From: Oscillatoria nigro-viridis PCC 7112
Lineage (GTDB): Bacteria > Cyanobacteriota > Cyanobacteriia > Cyanobacteriales > Microcoleaceae
Assembly: GCF_000317475.1 (NCBI RefSeq)
Contig: NC_019729.1
Coordinates: 496,001 to 560,000, forward strand
Direction: 5' to 3'
Length of the DNA: 64,000 nucleotides
Shown here: piece by piece, positions 47,685 through 56,636 of the stretch
Numbering within the stretch: the stretch's first letter is position 1
Layout: every line of letters starts with the position of its first letter
The notes under the pieces: model-generated
Seen by the model: the letters and a program-made list of their open reading frames with translations, nothing else
Databases searched by the model: none
What the model was told of the DNA's origin: nothing
Translations under genes and position numbers: made by a program

Positions 47685-50399
47685 TTAGTTCAGAGGTGCA
47701 AAACGCTTTAGCAAAGCTGATAAAGGAATCATTGGCAGTCCGAATCCGATACAAATTAAGCCTTGGATTGTATTCAAAGCTTGAGTGTCGAATAACTGAT
47801 TCATAATGCCCCATTGGCTAAACAGGAATTGGAGAATGAAAATAGCCGCAATGCCGATCGCTACCGCGTAGCCAACCGATTCATCTTTACCGCGTAGTTT
47901 GGCTGCGATCGCCGGAACGAAGCGACTGATGCTTAACAGGTAAAAAGCTTCGGCCGCCACCAATGCTTGAATTGCCATCGTCCGGGCTAGAGCTTCATTG
48001 CCTGTGGTTTGGACGATCCATTCAAACATCCCAAAGATCGCAATCCAGTTAAATACTGAAACTGTCAGAATGCGAGCCGTCAGCCTGCGAGACAGCAGCG
48101 GTTCATTGGCAGGTCGAGGCGGCTGTTGCATGACATCGGGAGAGGGCGGCTCAAATGCCAACGGTAAGCTCAACGCAACTGAACTGACCATATTCAGCCA
48201 GAGAATTTGTACTGGCAAAATGGGTAGCGGGGTTGCCAGAAGTACGGCAATCAAGATGGTCATGGACTCTCCACCATTCACGGGCAGGATGAAGGCGATC
48301 GCCCGCAGCAGATTCTTATAAACCGTGCGTCCTTCCTCAACTGCTTTCTCGATCGAAGCAAAGTTGTCATCCGTCAGAATCATATCTGCGGCTTCTTTTG
48401 TGACTTCAGTGCCCGTGATGCCCATCGCTACCCCAATATCAGCTTGCTTCAGGGCGGGAGCATCGTTAACCCCATCTCCAGTCATCGCCACAATCTCGCC
48501 CTTAGACTGAAGTGCTTCGACAATCCGCAGCTTTTGTTCTGGTGCGACACGAGCAAATACACAGCATTGTTCAACAGCATTGGCGAATTGCTGCGGATTC
48601 ATTTGAGCGAGTTCTTGACCGGTAAAAACGGGAGCCTCTTGGGTTTGATTTAGTCCCATTTGGTGGGCGATCGCTGCTGCTGTTTTGGCATGGTCGCCCG
48701 TAATCATCTTGACCTGAATTCCCGCAGACTGACAGGCTTGAATCGCTTGAATCGCTTCGGGGCGAGGCGGGTCGATCATGCCTTGCAGACCCAGAAAAGT
48801 TAACCCTTGCTCAATATCGGAATGGTCAATTGAAGATTGAGAAGCGGGTACAACTTTCTTGGCAAGTGCTAGAACTCGTAACCCTTTTTTCGCCATTCTG
48901 TCCACAGTTTCCTCGATCGGCGCCCGGTTGAGGGCGATCGGCTCTCCCTCTTCATCAAGCATCTGGTGACACCGCTTGAGAATTGCCTCGATCGAACCCT
49001 TGACATAAATCAACCGTTCTGGGCGATCGTCGTGTAAGGTTGCCATGTATTGAAACTGAGATTCAAACGGCAGTGTATCGAGCCGGCAAAGCGCTTCCTC
49101 CAGTTTCTCAGTGATTAACCCCGCTTTTTGGGCTACGGCAACCAGCGCCCCTTCCGTCGGACTGCCGATCGCAGTCCAGTTCCCGTCTTGCACGTCTAGA
49201 TAAGAATCGTTGCACAACAATCCTGCTTGCAGGCATTCATATAAAGCAGGTGCGTTCGCCAGGTCAACCGAGTGTCCGTTTACAGAAATTTTCCCGTCTG
49301 GTGCATATCCTCCACCGCTAACCCGATATCGCTTTCCACCGGCATCGATCTCTTGAACTGTCATTTGATTCTCTGTCAAGGTTCCGGTTTTGTCGGAACA
49401 AATCACGGTGGTGCTGCCCAGCGTCTCAATTGCCGGAAGTTTGCGAATAATGGCGTGTTGGTTTGCCATTCGGGAAACCCCGATCGCCAGTGTCACGGTT
49501 AAAATCGCGGGCAAGCCTTCAGGAATTGCGCTGACGGCAAGCGCTACAGAGGCCTTGAACACCTCAACCCAAGAAAATCTCTGGGCAATGCCTGCAGCAA
49601 AGGTGAAGGCAGCCAAACCTAAAATGACATAGAGCAAGGTTTTGCTAAATTTGTCAATTTTGCGACTCAGTGGGGTTTCCAACGCGGTGCTTTGCTGCAT
49701 CAGTTGGGAAATGTGTCCGGTCTCGGTCATGTCACCAATGCTGACGACCAGTCCGCGTCCCTGTCCAAACGTTACCAGGCTTCCGGTATAGGCCATGTTC
49801 GTGCGATCGGCCAGTGGAACGTCTGCCTCTAGCGCCCGGGATTGCTTCTGAACCGGAACAGATTCTCCCGTTAACGCTGACTCATCCACCTGTAAGTCAC
49901 GGACTTCGATCAGCCGCAGATCCGCAGACACTTTATCCCCAGAAGACAGCAAGACGAGATCGCCAGGAACCAGTTCGCTGGATGAAACCACTTGCTTTTG
50001 ACCGTTGCGGAGAATTGTTGCCTCAGTTGCAACAGATTTTGCTAAAGCGGCGATCGCATTTTCTGCCTTTGACTCTTGAACAAAACCAATGGTGGCATTC
50101 GTCAGAGCCACCCCCAAAATTACCCCTGAATCAATCCACTCTTTCAGAAATGCTGTTACTATACCAGAGGCTAACAAAATGTAGATTAGCGGCTGATTCA
50201 GTTGGTGAAAAAACCGCAACCAGGCACTTTGCGGCTTCTGAGCCGTTAGTTGATTGGGGCCGAGGATCTCGCGCCGTTGGGCTGCCGCATCGGAAGATAG
50301 GCCTGTTTCCAGGTCACTCTCTAAAAGGCGAGCTACTTTCTCGACAGAGAGGTGATGCCAAGAGTGTTCTAGCAATTTTTCTACATTCGTTGCAGTCAT
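47685..50399 (-). CDS. P-type cation-transporting ATPase (P2-type)
   Basis: I place the start at ATG 50397-50399 ([20 protein letters not shown], 904 residues), not at a longer ORF start at 50537 that lacks homologous sense. Ion-pumping ATPase of the PMR1/PacL/Ca2+-ATPase type. TGES is in [12 protein letters not shown]; phosphorylation site [15 protein letters not shown]4 ion motif [10 protein letters not shown] (PEGLP as in Ca2+/Na+ pumps); hinge [18 protein letters not shown]. Ten transmembrane helices are expected. The cation cannot be fixed from sequence alone; Ca2+ or Na+ is likely. Part of the ion-stress block and divergent from the BON lipoprotein. Confidence 0.92.
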   Translation of the reverse strand: MTATNVEKLLEHSWHHLSVEKVARLLESDLETGLSSDAAAQRREILGPNQLTAQKPQSAWLRFFHQLNQPLIYILLASGIVTAFLKEWIDSGVILGVALTNATIGFVQESKAENAIAALAKSVATEATILRNGQKQVVSSSELVPGDLVLLSSGDKVSADLRLIEVRDLQVDESALTGESVPVQKQSRALEADVPLADRTNMAYTGSLVTFGQGRGLVVSIGDMTETGHISQLMQQSTALETPLSRKIDKFSKTLLYVILGLAAFTFAAGIAQRFSWVEVFKASVALAVSAIPEGLPAILTVTLAIGVSRMANQHAIIRKLPAIETLGSTTVICSDKTGTLTENQMTVQEIDAGGKRYRVSGGGYAPDGKISVNGHSVDLANAPALYECLQAGLLCNDSYLDVQDGNWTAIGSPTEGALVAVAQKAGLITEKLEEALCRLDTLPFESQFQYMATLHDDRPERLIYVKGSIEAILKRCHQMLDEEGEPIALNRAPIEETVDRMAKKGLRVLALAKKVVPASQSSIDHSDIEQGLTFLGLQGMIDPPRPEAIQAIQACQSAGIQVKMITGDHAKTAAAIAHQMGLNQTQEAPVFTGQELAQMNPQQFANAVEQCCVFARVAPEQKLRIVEALQSKGEIVAMTGDGVNDAPALKQADIGVAMGITGTEVTKEAADMILTDDNFASIEKAVEEGRTVYKNLLRAIAFILPVNGGESMTILIAVLLATPLPILPVQILWLNMVSSVALSLPLAFEPPSPDVMQQPPRPANEPLLSRRLTARILTVSVFNWIAIFGMFEWIVQTTGNEALARTMAIQALVAAEAFYLLSISRFVPAIAAKLRGKDESVGYAVAIGIAAIFILQFLFSQWGIMNQLFDTQALNTIQGLICIGFGLPMIPLSALLKRFAPLN

Positions 50400-50743
50400 A
50401 ACGTTTCTTGTCAAGCCAACTGCTTGTCTGTTGTTTCGTCTTGTTTCTAGCCTCATTGATGAAAGTGAGCCAAAAGTGATGGACTGATTTCTGTTAGTCA
50501 CATTTGGATCACATTTGCTCCCTATACTTAGGAACAAAACCGATTGAGATAACTGATAGATTTGCCAACCTTAGTTCACTAGATTTGATTTATTGTTGCC
50601 TTTTATTAATAGGGTTGTAAAAAGCATTCCTTTTGATGGATGAACTATCGTACATTCACTTGTTAAGTTGAAAGGCTCAAAGACTTCTTGCTGAGTTGTA
50701 TCGGCAAAATTGCGTTTCACAACAAACAAAACAAACAAAGAAT
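50400..50743. other. Divergent regulatory spacer (ATPase / BON lipoprotein)
   Basis: 344 bp without a gene, holding both divergent promoters. GGATCACATTTGCTCCCTAT around 50510 and a T-rich TTATTGTTGCCTTTTATTAAT stretch around 50590 are the most promoter-like parts. No -35/-10 pair with good spacing could be defended. A weak direct repeat of CACATTTG occurs at about 50500 and 50511. Confidence 0.4.
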
Positions 50744-51148
50744 ATGCAATTATTAAAGCTATTGGTGCAAGGAATCAGCGTCAGCACAGTTGCAATTTTG
50801 GGTTTAGGTGCTTGCAACCCGCCCAATAATTCACAGACAACTGTTCCATCTACTTCTGCACCCACAATTGCCACTGGAAATACGACTGCTCCAACCCCTC
50901 CTGCGCCTGCAACCACGCCCGCACAGACGGCTCAGAATCAAGACATTGACGATATTGCCGATCGCGTAGAAGATGCCTTGGACTCCGATGGCACCCTCAA
51001 GCAATTCGATTTGGACGCAGACGATCGGGGTAATTCAATTGTGTTAACCGGGCGCGTTCAAACGGCAGAACAAAAAGCCTTGGCAGAACAAATTGCTCGG
51101 CAAGTTGCAGCGAATGTTTCCATCAATAACGAAATCGTCTTTCAGTAG
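50744..51148 (+). CDS. BON-domain lipoprotein
   Basis: 134 residues from ATG 50744 (MQLLKLLVQGISVSTVAILG); an ORF start 16 codons earlier is less likely. A lipobox is at GLGAC near residue 24, so it is a lipoprotein. A Ser/Thr/Pro/Ala linker (about 26-65) leads to a BON domain (about 70-134: DIADRVEDALDSDGTLKQFD, GNSIVLTGRVQTAEQKALA). BON domains bind phospholipids or stabilise the envelope under osmotic stress, as in OsmY and Kbp. Followed by a strong hairpin at 51156. Confidence 0.85.
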   Translation: MQLLKLLVQGISVSTVAILGLGACNPPNNSQTTVPSTSAPTIATGNTTAPTPPAPATTPAQTAQNQDIDDIADRVEDALDSDGTLKQFDLDADDRGNSIVLTGRVQTAEQKALAEQIARQVAANVSINNEIVFQ

Positions 51149-51155
51149 TTCTTAA

Positions 51156-51199
51156 TCCTCAAGCGGCAAGAGTATTTGGCGCTTATTGCCGCTTGAGGA
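51156..51199. terminator. Perfect 14-bp stem hairpin after BON gene
   Basis: TCCTCAAGCGGCAA (51156-51169) and TTGCCGCTTGAGGA (51186-51199) are exact complements around a 16-nt loop, 8 bp past the stop. No T-tract follows, but position and stability suit a transcript end for the BON gene, or from the other side for nothing. Confidence 0.65.
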
Positions 51200-51280
51200 A
51201 TTGCGCGATCGCAGCCAGGAAACCTATGGATTAGCCAACCTTATTTGACTGGATGCGATCGCAATATTGAAACAAGAAAT

Positions 51281-51667
51281 CTATTCAACAATTTCGTAAC
51301 GGACTAACTGGCGAATATTTTGACGCGATAACTGTAGTTCTTGCGCGATCGCTTTCTCTATCTGGGTTGCATCAGTCATTGGCAATTCTAATTCCAATCG
51401 TTTCAAAATGGGTTCTGCTGTTTCTACCGCAACCTGGGTTGTTCCTTGTTTTCGGTTAATCACCGCGTTGATGAGCAATATATTGACAGACACCGTTGCT
51501 TTAAGCTGGGTATCTGCCTGAAGTTTCTTCTCTGCAATCTGGGGTTGTTGTAATTCTTGAGCCATTAGGAAACTGGAACCAACCCAAAACGCGATCGCCA
51601 CAAACGGTAGCGGCAACCAAAATTCTGCGCCTGATGCTTTTAGCCAACGTTTAGTAACCTGCCACAT
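51281..51667 (-). CDS. Membrane-anchored protein of unknown function
   Basis: 128 residues using ATG 51667 (MWQVTKRWLKASGAEFW); a TTG at 51688 would add 7. One transmembrane helix (about 17-39, LPFVAIAFWVGSSFLMA) is followed by a periplasmic-like domain of about 90 residues. The domain opens with QADTQLKATVSVNILLINAV and ends in an AIAQELQLSRQNIRQLVRYEI stretch that reads as alpha-helical. No family recognised. It lies in the ion-stress block, between the BON lipoprotein and the broken YnfA gene, on the minus strand. Confidence 0.65.
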   Translation of the reverse strand: MWQVTKRWLKASGAEFWLPLPFVAIAFWVGSSFLMAQELQQPQIAEKKLQADTQLKATVSVNILLINAVINRKQGTTQVAVETAEPILKRLELELPMTDATQIEKAIAQELQLSRQNIRQLVRYEIVE

Positions 51668-51688
51668 ACATTTTTTACCCCACCCCAA

Positions 51689-51712
51689 CCCTCCCCGAAC
51701 CCGCGGGGAGGG
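51689..51712. repeat. CCCTCCCCG/CGGGGAGGG hairpin
   Basis: A 9-bp perfect stem with a 6-nt loop, preceded by ACCCCACCCCAA. It is the common cyanobacterial dispersed hairpin. Sits just upstream of the start of the 51281 gene. Confidence 0.8.
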
Positions 51713-51831
51713 AGTAAGAAATTCACAAATGATTTAGGATTGCTATATTTGCACTTTAGTTGAGCGATCGCTCTGCTGAAATCCTACTCAAGGGAGATGC
51801 GTCAACTGTTCCAGTTCGATATTAACACCGA

Positions 51832-52155
51832 TTAGCGATGTGGGCTGAACAAAATTACAGCGGTTCCCATCAGGGAAATTGTAACACCAAGCAAGTCCCA
51901 CTTATCTGGCTTAACTCCTTCAATCAGCCACAACCAAACCAGAGATGCCAGAATGTAAATACCGACCTACGCAGCATATACTCTGCCAGCGTTTGAAGCA
52001 TTGACTTGAGTTAGAGAAAGCGCAAAACTGATTAAAGCTAAAATGCCTGGAACAACCCACAAAATACTCTTTTCAAGTCTCACCCATGCCCAGAAAGCGT
52101 AACACCCGGAGATTTCTCCTAAAGCTGCAAGTAGAAAAAAAGCAAGTGTTGGCAT
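51832..52155 (-). pseudogene. ynfA: YnfA/UPF0060 membrane protein with an internal amber codon
   Basis: Reading from ATG 52155, the frame encodes [20 protein letters not shown] and continues to GRVYAA at residue 62, then meets TAG (51967-51969) and continues in the same frame as [20 protein letters not shown] to the TAA at 51832-51834. Together 107 codons make a complete UPF0060 protein with four helices. In the family a Tyr stands where the stop lies (GRVYAAYGG), so one base change (TAT or TAC to TAG) explains it. YnfA-like proteins resemble small multidrug-resistance exporters. Confidence 0.88.
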
Positions 52156-52230
52156 TTTTAGATTAATGCTTAAAATAAGTAAATTCCATCAGCATATCAA
52201 TGTTTATCAGCAAAATTATTAAAGAAATAT

Positions 52231-52908
52231 ATGAGAATCCTACTGGTGGAGGACGACCCAAAGCAACTGATGCCGCTTCAAACAGTGCTGTCTCAGGCAG
52301 GACATAGCGTGGATGGGGTAAAAGATGGAGAGACGGCGCAGTGGCTGTTATCAGAAAAAGATTATGATTTGTTGATTTTGGACTGGATGTTGCCACATAT
52401 CAGCGGGGTAAATATCTGCCGTCAATATCGATCGGCAGGGAAAACAGCGCCGATTTTGATGATTACGGCAAGAGATACAACTCCTGAAAAAGTGACCGGG
52501 TTGGACGCAGGTGCAGATGACTACCTGGTGAAACCGATCGATTTGGTTGAATTCATGGCACGAGTCCGGGCATTAAGACGGCGATCGCCCCTTTGGCAAG
52601 GAGATACGCTCAGCCTTGAGGATCTGCACCTCCACCTCGATACTCTTACCGTCGAGCGACAAGGTGCAACCGTTTCCCTCTCCAGTCGCGAGTTTCAGTT
52701 GTTGGAGTATTTTATGCGCCATCCCCGGCAAGTTTTGACTCGGAATCAGATTGAACAAGCGGTGTGGGAATGGGGGACTGAACCAGAGAGCAATGCAATT
52801 ACGGTTCTAGTTCGCAAACTCCGCCAACGCTTGCAGGCTGTGGGATCGGCAGACTGGATTGAGAGCATTTACGGTATGGGTTATCGCCTCACTTCCCCTC
52901 AAAAGTAA
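52231..52908 (+). CDS. OmpR-family response regulator (RppA-like)
   Basis: 225 residues. Receiver domain with acidic E7/D8/D9, phospho-acceptor Asp51 in LLILDWMLPH and Lys in YLVKPIDL; a winged-helix DNA-binding domain follows (about 128-223: LSSREFQLLEYFMRHPRQVL, GTEPESNAITVLVRKLRQRL, IESIYGMGYRL). It resembles cyanobacterial RppA, linked to redox, Ni2+ or Mn2+ responses in Synechocystis. The next gene, a histidine kinase, starts 18 bp downstream. No ligand can be inferred from sequence. Confidence 0.93.
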   Translation: MRILLVEDDPKQLMPLQTVLSQAGHSVDGVKDGETAQWLLSEKDYDLLILDWMLPHISGVNICRQYRSAGKTAPILMITARDTTPEKVTGLDAGADDYLVKPIDLVEFMARVRALRRRSPLWQGDTLSLEDLHLHLDTLTVERQGATVSLSSREFQLLEYFMRHPRQVLTRNQIEQAVWEWGTEPESNAITVLVRKLRQRLQAVGSADWIESIYGMGYRLTSPQK

Positions 52909-52926
52909 CGATCGTCAAGGCAAGCC

Positions 52927-54207
52927 GTGTTCAATCAAAGTCGTCGCAATCTGGCTCGTTGGTTCGCCCTCTCAATGGGAAGCATTCTCGTGCTGTTTGC
53001 GGGGGTGATTTATCAGATTGAGGTGAAAGATAAACTAGAAGCCCTTGACCTACTGCTATATGACAAAAGCAGAATCATGGCTGCCAGCGTGTATTATGAA
53101 GTTCGCCAAAACCAGAACCAGGTCGATCTGAGTCATGTCCCCTTGTTAGGCAGTGGGTCTTATCCCGTTGCAGAAGATCTGATTTATGTACGCTGGTATA
53201 ACGCACAAAGGCGGTTAGTTCGTTTTTTTGGGACTCCTCCATCAGAGCAGTTAAATACGCCCTTTGGTTATCTCACTGTTCGATCGACCGATCCACTTTT
53301 GGGAAAAGAAATCTGGCTGCGTCAGGTGACATTGCCAGTTGAAGGTAGAACAGGGGTACTCGGTTATCTTCAGGTTGCAACTCCCCTGACAGAAACTCAA
53401 AACAGGCTTACTCAGCATCAGATTGTGCTAACTCTCGCTGTCCCGATCGCACTGGGCTTAATTGCCCTCACAGGTTGGTTTCTCAGCGGGCTGGCCATGC
53501 AACCGATTCGGCAAGCCTATCAGCAGCTTCAGCGCTTTACCGCCGATGCCTCTCACGAGTTGCGATCGCCCCTCTCTGCCATCCTCACAAATGCCCAGCT
53601 TGGGTTAATGATTGCGACTGATGACTCGCGCTACCACCCCCCCTTGGAAAACATTGTAGACAGTGCCAAATCAATGGGACTGCTGGTGAATAATTTGCTG
53701 CTGTTGGCCCGTCATCAAGGACGGCTTGTGCCTGAATCGCTCAAGTTACTCAATCTCAACGATCTGCTGGGCAATTTAGTAACCCAGTTCGCTCCGCTTG
53801 CACAATCTCAGAACCTCAAACTAACCTACAAACCCTCTGAGCAACGGAGCGAATTGTGGGCTGACCCAGATTTGCTACGGCAGGTAGTCGAAAACTTGCT
53901 CAACAATGCCTGTAAATACACGCCTGCTGGAGGAATGGTACAATTACGCTTAATTTTCCATCCAGGCTCCGCAATCATTCAGGTACTCGACACGGGCATC
54001 GGCATTCCAGAATCGGACTTACCCTATATTTTCGATCGCTTCTATCGGGTGGACACTGAGCGATCTCTCGATAGTGGTGGATTTGGACTGGGGTTAGCGA
54101 TCGTCCAACAGATTGTCGAGGCCCACGGTGGAAAAATTCATGTGACGAGTGAAGTGGGCAAAGGCTCAACGTTTCAGATTGAACTGCCGCTCAAACCTTA
54201 TCGCTAA
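52927..54207 (+). CDS. Sensor histidine kinase (RppB-like)
   Basis: 426 residues, GTG start 52927, 18 bp after the regulator. Two transmembrane helices (about 15-33 and 155-178) enclose a periplasmic sensor domain of about 120 residues. The phospho-acceptor is His210 in DASHELRSPLSAI, the N box is VENLLNNACKYTPAGG, G1 is DTGIGIPESDL and G2 GFGLGLAIVQQIVEAHGGKI. Complete ATPase. With the regulator it forms a two-component pair resembling RppAB/NrsRS; it likely senses a redox or metal signal outside the plasma membrane and controls the neighbouring ion genes, which is inference. Confidence 0.93.
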   Translation: MFNQSRRNLARWFALSMGSILVLFAGVIYQIEVKDKLEALDLLLYDKSRIMAASVYYEVRQNQNQVDLSHVPLLGSGSYPVAEDLIYVRWYNAQRRLVRFFGTPPSEQLNTPFGYLTVRSTDPLLGKEIWLRQVTLPVEGRTGVLGYLQVATPLTETQNRLTQHQIVLTLAVPIALGLIALTGWFLSGLAMQPIRQAYQQLQRFTADASHELRSPLSAILTNAQLGLMIATDDSRYHPPLENIVDSAKSMGLLVNNLLLLARHQGRLVPESLKLLNLNDLLGNLVTQFAPLAQSQNLKLTYKPSEQRSELWADPDLLRQVVENLLNNACKYTPAGGMVQLRLIFHPGSAIIQVLDTGIGIPESDLPYIFDRFYRVDTERSLDSGGFGLGLAIVQQIVEAHGGKIHVTSEVGKGSTFQIELPLKPYR

Positions 54208-54279
54208 GCCGCCTCAAACGAGAGAGAAGGTGCACTCTGCTTTAGGCGTAACTGCAATGTATCTGATGTATTTGGATGG

Positions 54280-54843
54280 ATGCCGATGAAGCTGAAACAG
54301 CATTTCTGGGTTGGTTGGGCGATCGGGGCGATCGTCATTACCTCTTGTTGGGAGCAAACTACCTCACAAAGGCAACAACCTGATACAAAACCTGAAACCT
54401 CACTGAGATCGGTCACGTTAGATAAAACAAAAGTTGTGATGGGACAAACCGTATATGTCCCTATTTACTCGCATATTTATCACTTCAACAGCCAAAATAA
54501 TGTGATGAATTTGTCAGCCACGCTCAGTATCCGCAATACGGATCTGACAAATTCTATTATTATCACTTCTGTGCGTTACTACGATACCGATGGGAAATTG
54601 ATTAGGCAGGATATTAAGAGTCCTGTAGAACTCAAGCCACTTGCTTCCACAGACTTTTTCATTGCAGCCGATGATACAAGCGGAGGCTCAGGTGCAAACT
54701 TTATTGTGGAGTGGGTTGCAGAAAAAACGGTTTACGATCCTGTCATTGAAGCTGTCATGATTAGTACCTCCTCTTCTCAAGGTATTTCATTTATCAGTCC
54801 CGCTAAAGTTCTCAAACAGCACAAAATACAAAACAGATTTTAG
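54280..54843 (+). CDS. DUF3124 lipoprotein
   Basis: 187 residues; ATG 54280 or ATG 54286 are both possible starts (MPMKLKQHFWVGWAIGAIVI). A lipoprotein signal ends in VITSC (Cys about 22), then SLRSVTLDKTKVVMGQTVYV starts an immunoglobulin-like beta fold. Residues NLSATLSIRNTDLTNSIIIT and YYDTDGKLIRQDI match cyanobacterial DUF3124 (PF11322). It probably sits in the periplasm on a membrane. A broken copy of its first part lies at 46.2 kb. Upstream, a two-component pair ends 72 bp away. Confidence 0.82.
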   Translation: MPMKLKQHFWVGWAIGAIVITSCWEQTTSQRQQPDTKPETSLRSVTLDKTKVVMGQTVYVPIYSHIYHFNSQNNVMNLSATLSIRNTDLTNSIIITSVRYYDTDGKLIRQDIKSPVELKPLASTDFFIAADDTSGGSGANFIVEWVAEKTVYDPVIEAVMISTSSSQGISFISPAKVLKQHKIQNRF

Positions 54844-55480
54844 AGTATTCAACTATTGCTTTCCCAGGTAGTTTGAGGCTACCTTATAAGTGATTGATAA
54901 ATTGCTAGCAAAAGGTTGTACTTTGCAACTAAAATGTTATTCTGTATATTTATATAAAATAAATTTCTTAAGTAGATGGCTGGGACAATATAATTGTTTA
55001 AGAAAATATTAAGTAGGCGATCGGACTTAGATTTAATACGTTGTTTACGAGAGTTTCCTTTTTTTCTCTAGCCCCTACCCATCAATTACGACATAAGCAA
55101 TCTCTAATTAATCCTCAAATATTTGCCCTGCTACAGCGGTTCTCAAAAAAGTGAGGTATGCCCTATGCCCTATTCCCTATTCCCACGGAGGCCGAGAGTA
55201 CCTCATCTTTCCGAGAAAGGCTATAGTTCCTCTTTTTTGAGGGGTTGCTACTCCAATTCAATTGGAGTCATTTCTGAACAATATTTGGGTCAAAAGAAGA
55301 TGTATAAACCCTGGCTTTCCCACTGTGACCATAACTATTGGACTACATAACATCGGTGTATGGTGCCATTGTCCTGTACTATTATTCAGAGTCGTTACTG
55401 TCCATGACTACCCAACTTTTTTTGGTTAAAATTAGATAGCTTGAGGGTGGATACTAAAAATTTCAATAAGGACTTAGGGT
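54844..55480. other. 637-bp gene-free stretch with a palindromic element
   Basis: AT-rich at 54850-55010. Contains the MITE-like element at 55131-55226. No ORF with coding character: an ORF at 55123-55350 is formed mostly by the repeat itself. The 3' part (55360-55480) should hold the aldo/keto reductase promoter; nothing definite. Confidence 0.5.
55131..55226. repeat. MITE-like element family 3
   Basis: CTACAGCGGTTCTCAAAAAA followed by GTGAGGTAT (from 55131) and GTACCTCATCTTTCCGAGAA followed by AGGCTATAG (to 55226) are inverted, framing a CCTATTCCCTATTCCC core. A single arm (ACCTCATTTTTCCGAGAACC, 59203-59222) and a partial one (ATAGCGGTTCTCGTACAAC, about 63724) occur elsewhere in the window. 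Confidence 0.75.
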
Positions 55481-56440
55481 ATGGAAAAGCGAGAATTGGG
55501 GACATCGGAAATTGAGATAACCCCGATAATTATGGGGAGTTGGCAAGCTGGGAAGCAGATGTGGGTGGGAATTGAGGATGCTAAAACTGTCAAAGCAATG
55601 CGCGCGGCTTTCGAGGCAGGTATTACCACCTTTGATACGGCTGAGGAGTACGGAGAAGGGCATGCCGAACAAATTATCGGTCAAGCACTTTCAGATTTGC
55701 GATCGCAAGTAGTTTATGCTAGCAAAGTTTTCGCCAACCACCTGAAACCAGATTTGTTAATCGAAGCCTGCGATCGATCGCTAAAAAACCTCAACACCGA
55801 TTATATCGACCTTTACCAAATCCACTGGCCCGCCGGCACTTGGAATAGTGAATTAGTGCCAATTGCAGAAACAATGGACGCCCTGAACAAATTAAAAGAA
55901 GAGGGAAAAATTCGGGCGATCGGCGTTTCCAACTTCTCCCGCGCCCAAATAGAAGAAGCCGCCCAATACGGACGCATCGACAGCCTGCAACCGCCATATT
56001 CTCTGTTTTGGCGCTGGGTAGAAAAAGATGCTATGTCCTATTGTGCGGACAATCATATCTCCATCCTTGCCTATTCATCTCTAGCTCAAGGAATATTGAC
56101 AGGTAAATTCGGGCCAGAACACAAGTTTGAAGAAGGCGACCACCGCGCCAAAAATAAGCTGTTCCTCAAAGAAAATTACGACCGAGTGCAAACAGCATTA
56201 AATCAACTCAGGCCAATTGCCGATCGCCACCAGACAAGCTTAGGAAATTTAGCTTTAGCGTGGTTGATTTCTCAGCCACAAACAAATGCAATTGTCGGCG
56301 CGCGCGACGGGGAACAAGCAGCCGAAAATGCTAAAGCTGTTGAGGTAAAATTGAGTGAAGAGGAATTAAAAGAAATTGACGCGATCGGGCGCACCGTCAC
56401 CGACTATCTAGATGACAATCCCGTAATGTGGAACTTCTAA
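55481..56440 (+). CDS. Aldo/keto reductase
   Basis: 319 residues. (beta/alpha)8 NADPH-dependent reductase. The catalytic tetrad reads Asp in FDTAEEYGEGHAE (with Tyr in AEEYG), Lys in VYASKVF and His in YQIHWPAG. The C-terminal cofactor residues are in AIVGARDGEQAAENA. Belongs to the AKR group close to general stress or potassium-channel beta-like proteins; substrate unknown, probably toxic aldehydes. Single gene with 196 bp to the next. Confidence 0.92.
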   Translation: MEKRELGTSEIEITPIIMGSWQAGKQMWVGIEDAKTVKAMRAAFEAGITTFDTAEEYGEGHAEQIIGQALSDLRSQVVYASKVFANHLKPDLLIEACDRSLKNLNTDYIDLYQIHWPAGTWNSELVPIAETMDALNKLKEEGKIRAIGVSNFSRAQIEEAAQYGRIDSLQPPYSLFWRWVEKDAMSYCADNHISILAYSSLAQGILTGKFGPEHKFEEGDHRAKNKLFLKENYDRVQTALNQLRPIADRHQTSLGNLALAWLISQPQTNAIVGARDGEQAAENAKAVEVKLSEEELKEIDAIGRTVTDYLDDNPVMWNF

Positions 56441-56636
56441 AACAGAACTGACGCAACTGGCATATATACTAAGGTACGTCAGAATCTACATCCTAGATAA
56501 TAATCCTAAAAATTCGTCTGACGCACCCTACCAGTCGATGGGAGTGTGACTTGTGCAAGAGGTATAATATTTACTGCGCTGTGGAAATATTCAAAAAGTT
56601 AAAATCCAAAATCTCAAATCAGAAATCTAAAATCGA

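Noticed and set aside
49814..50401. Plus-strand ORF of 195 codons opposite the P-type ATPase start
   Set aside because: Lies fully antisense to conserved ATPase coding sequence; no own ribosome-binding site or domain.
55123..55350. 75-codon ORF downstream of DUF3124
   Set aside because: Built mainly from a MITE-like inverted repeat, with no coding bias.
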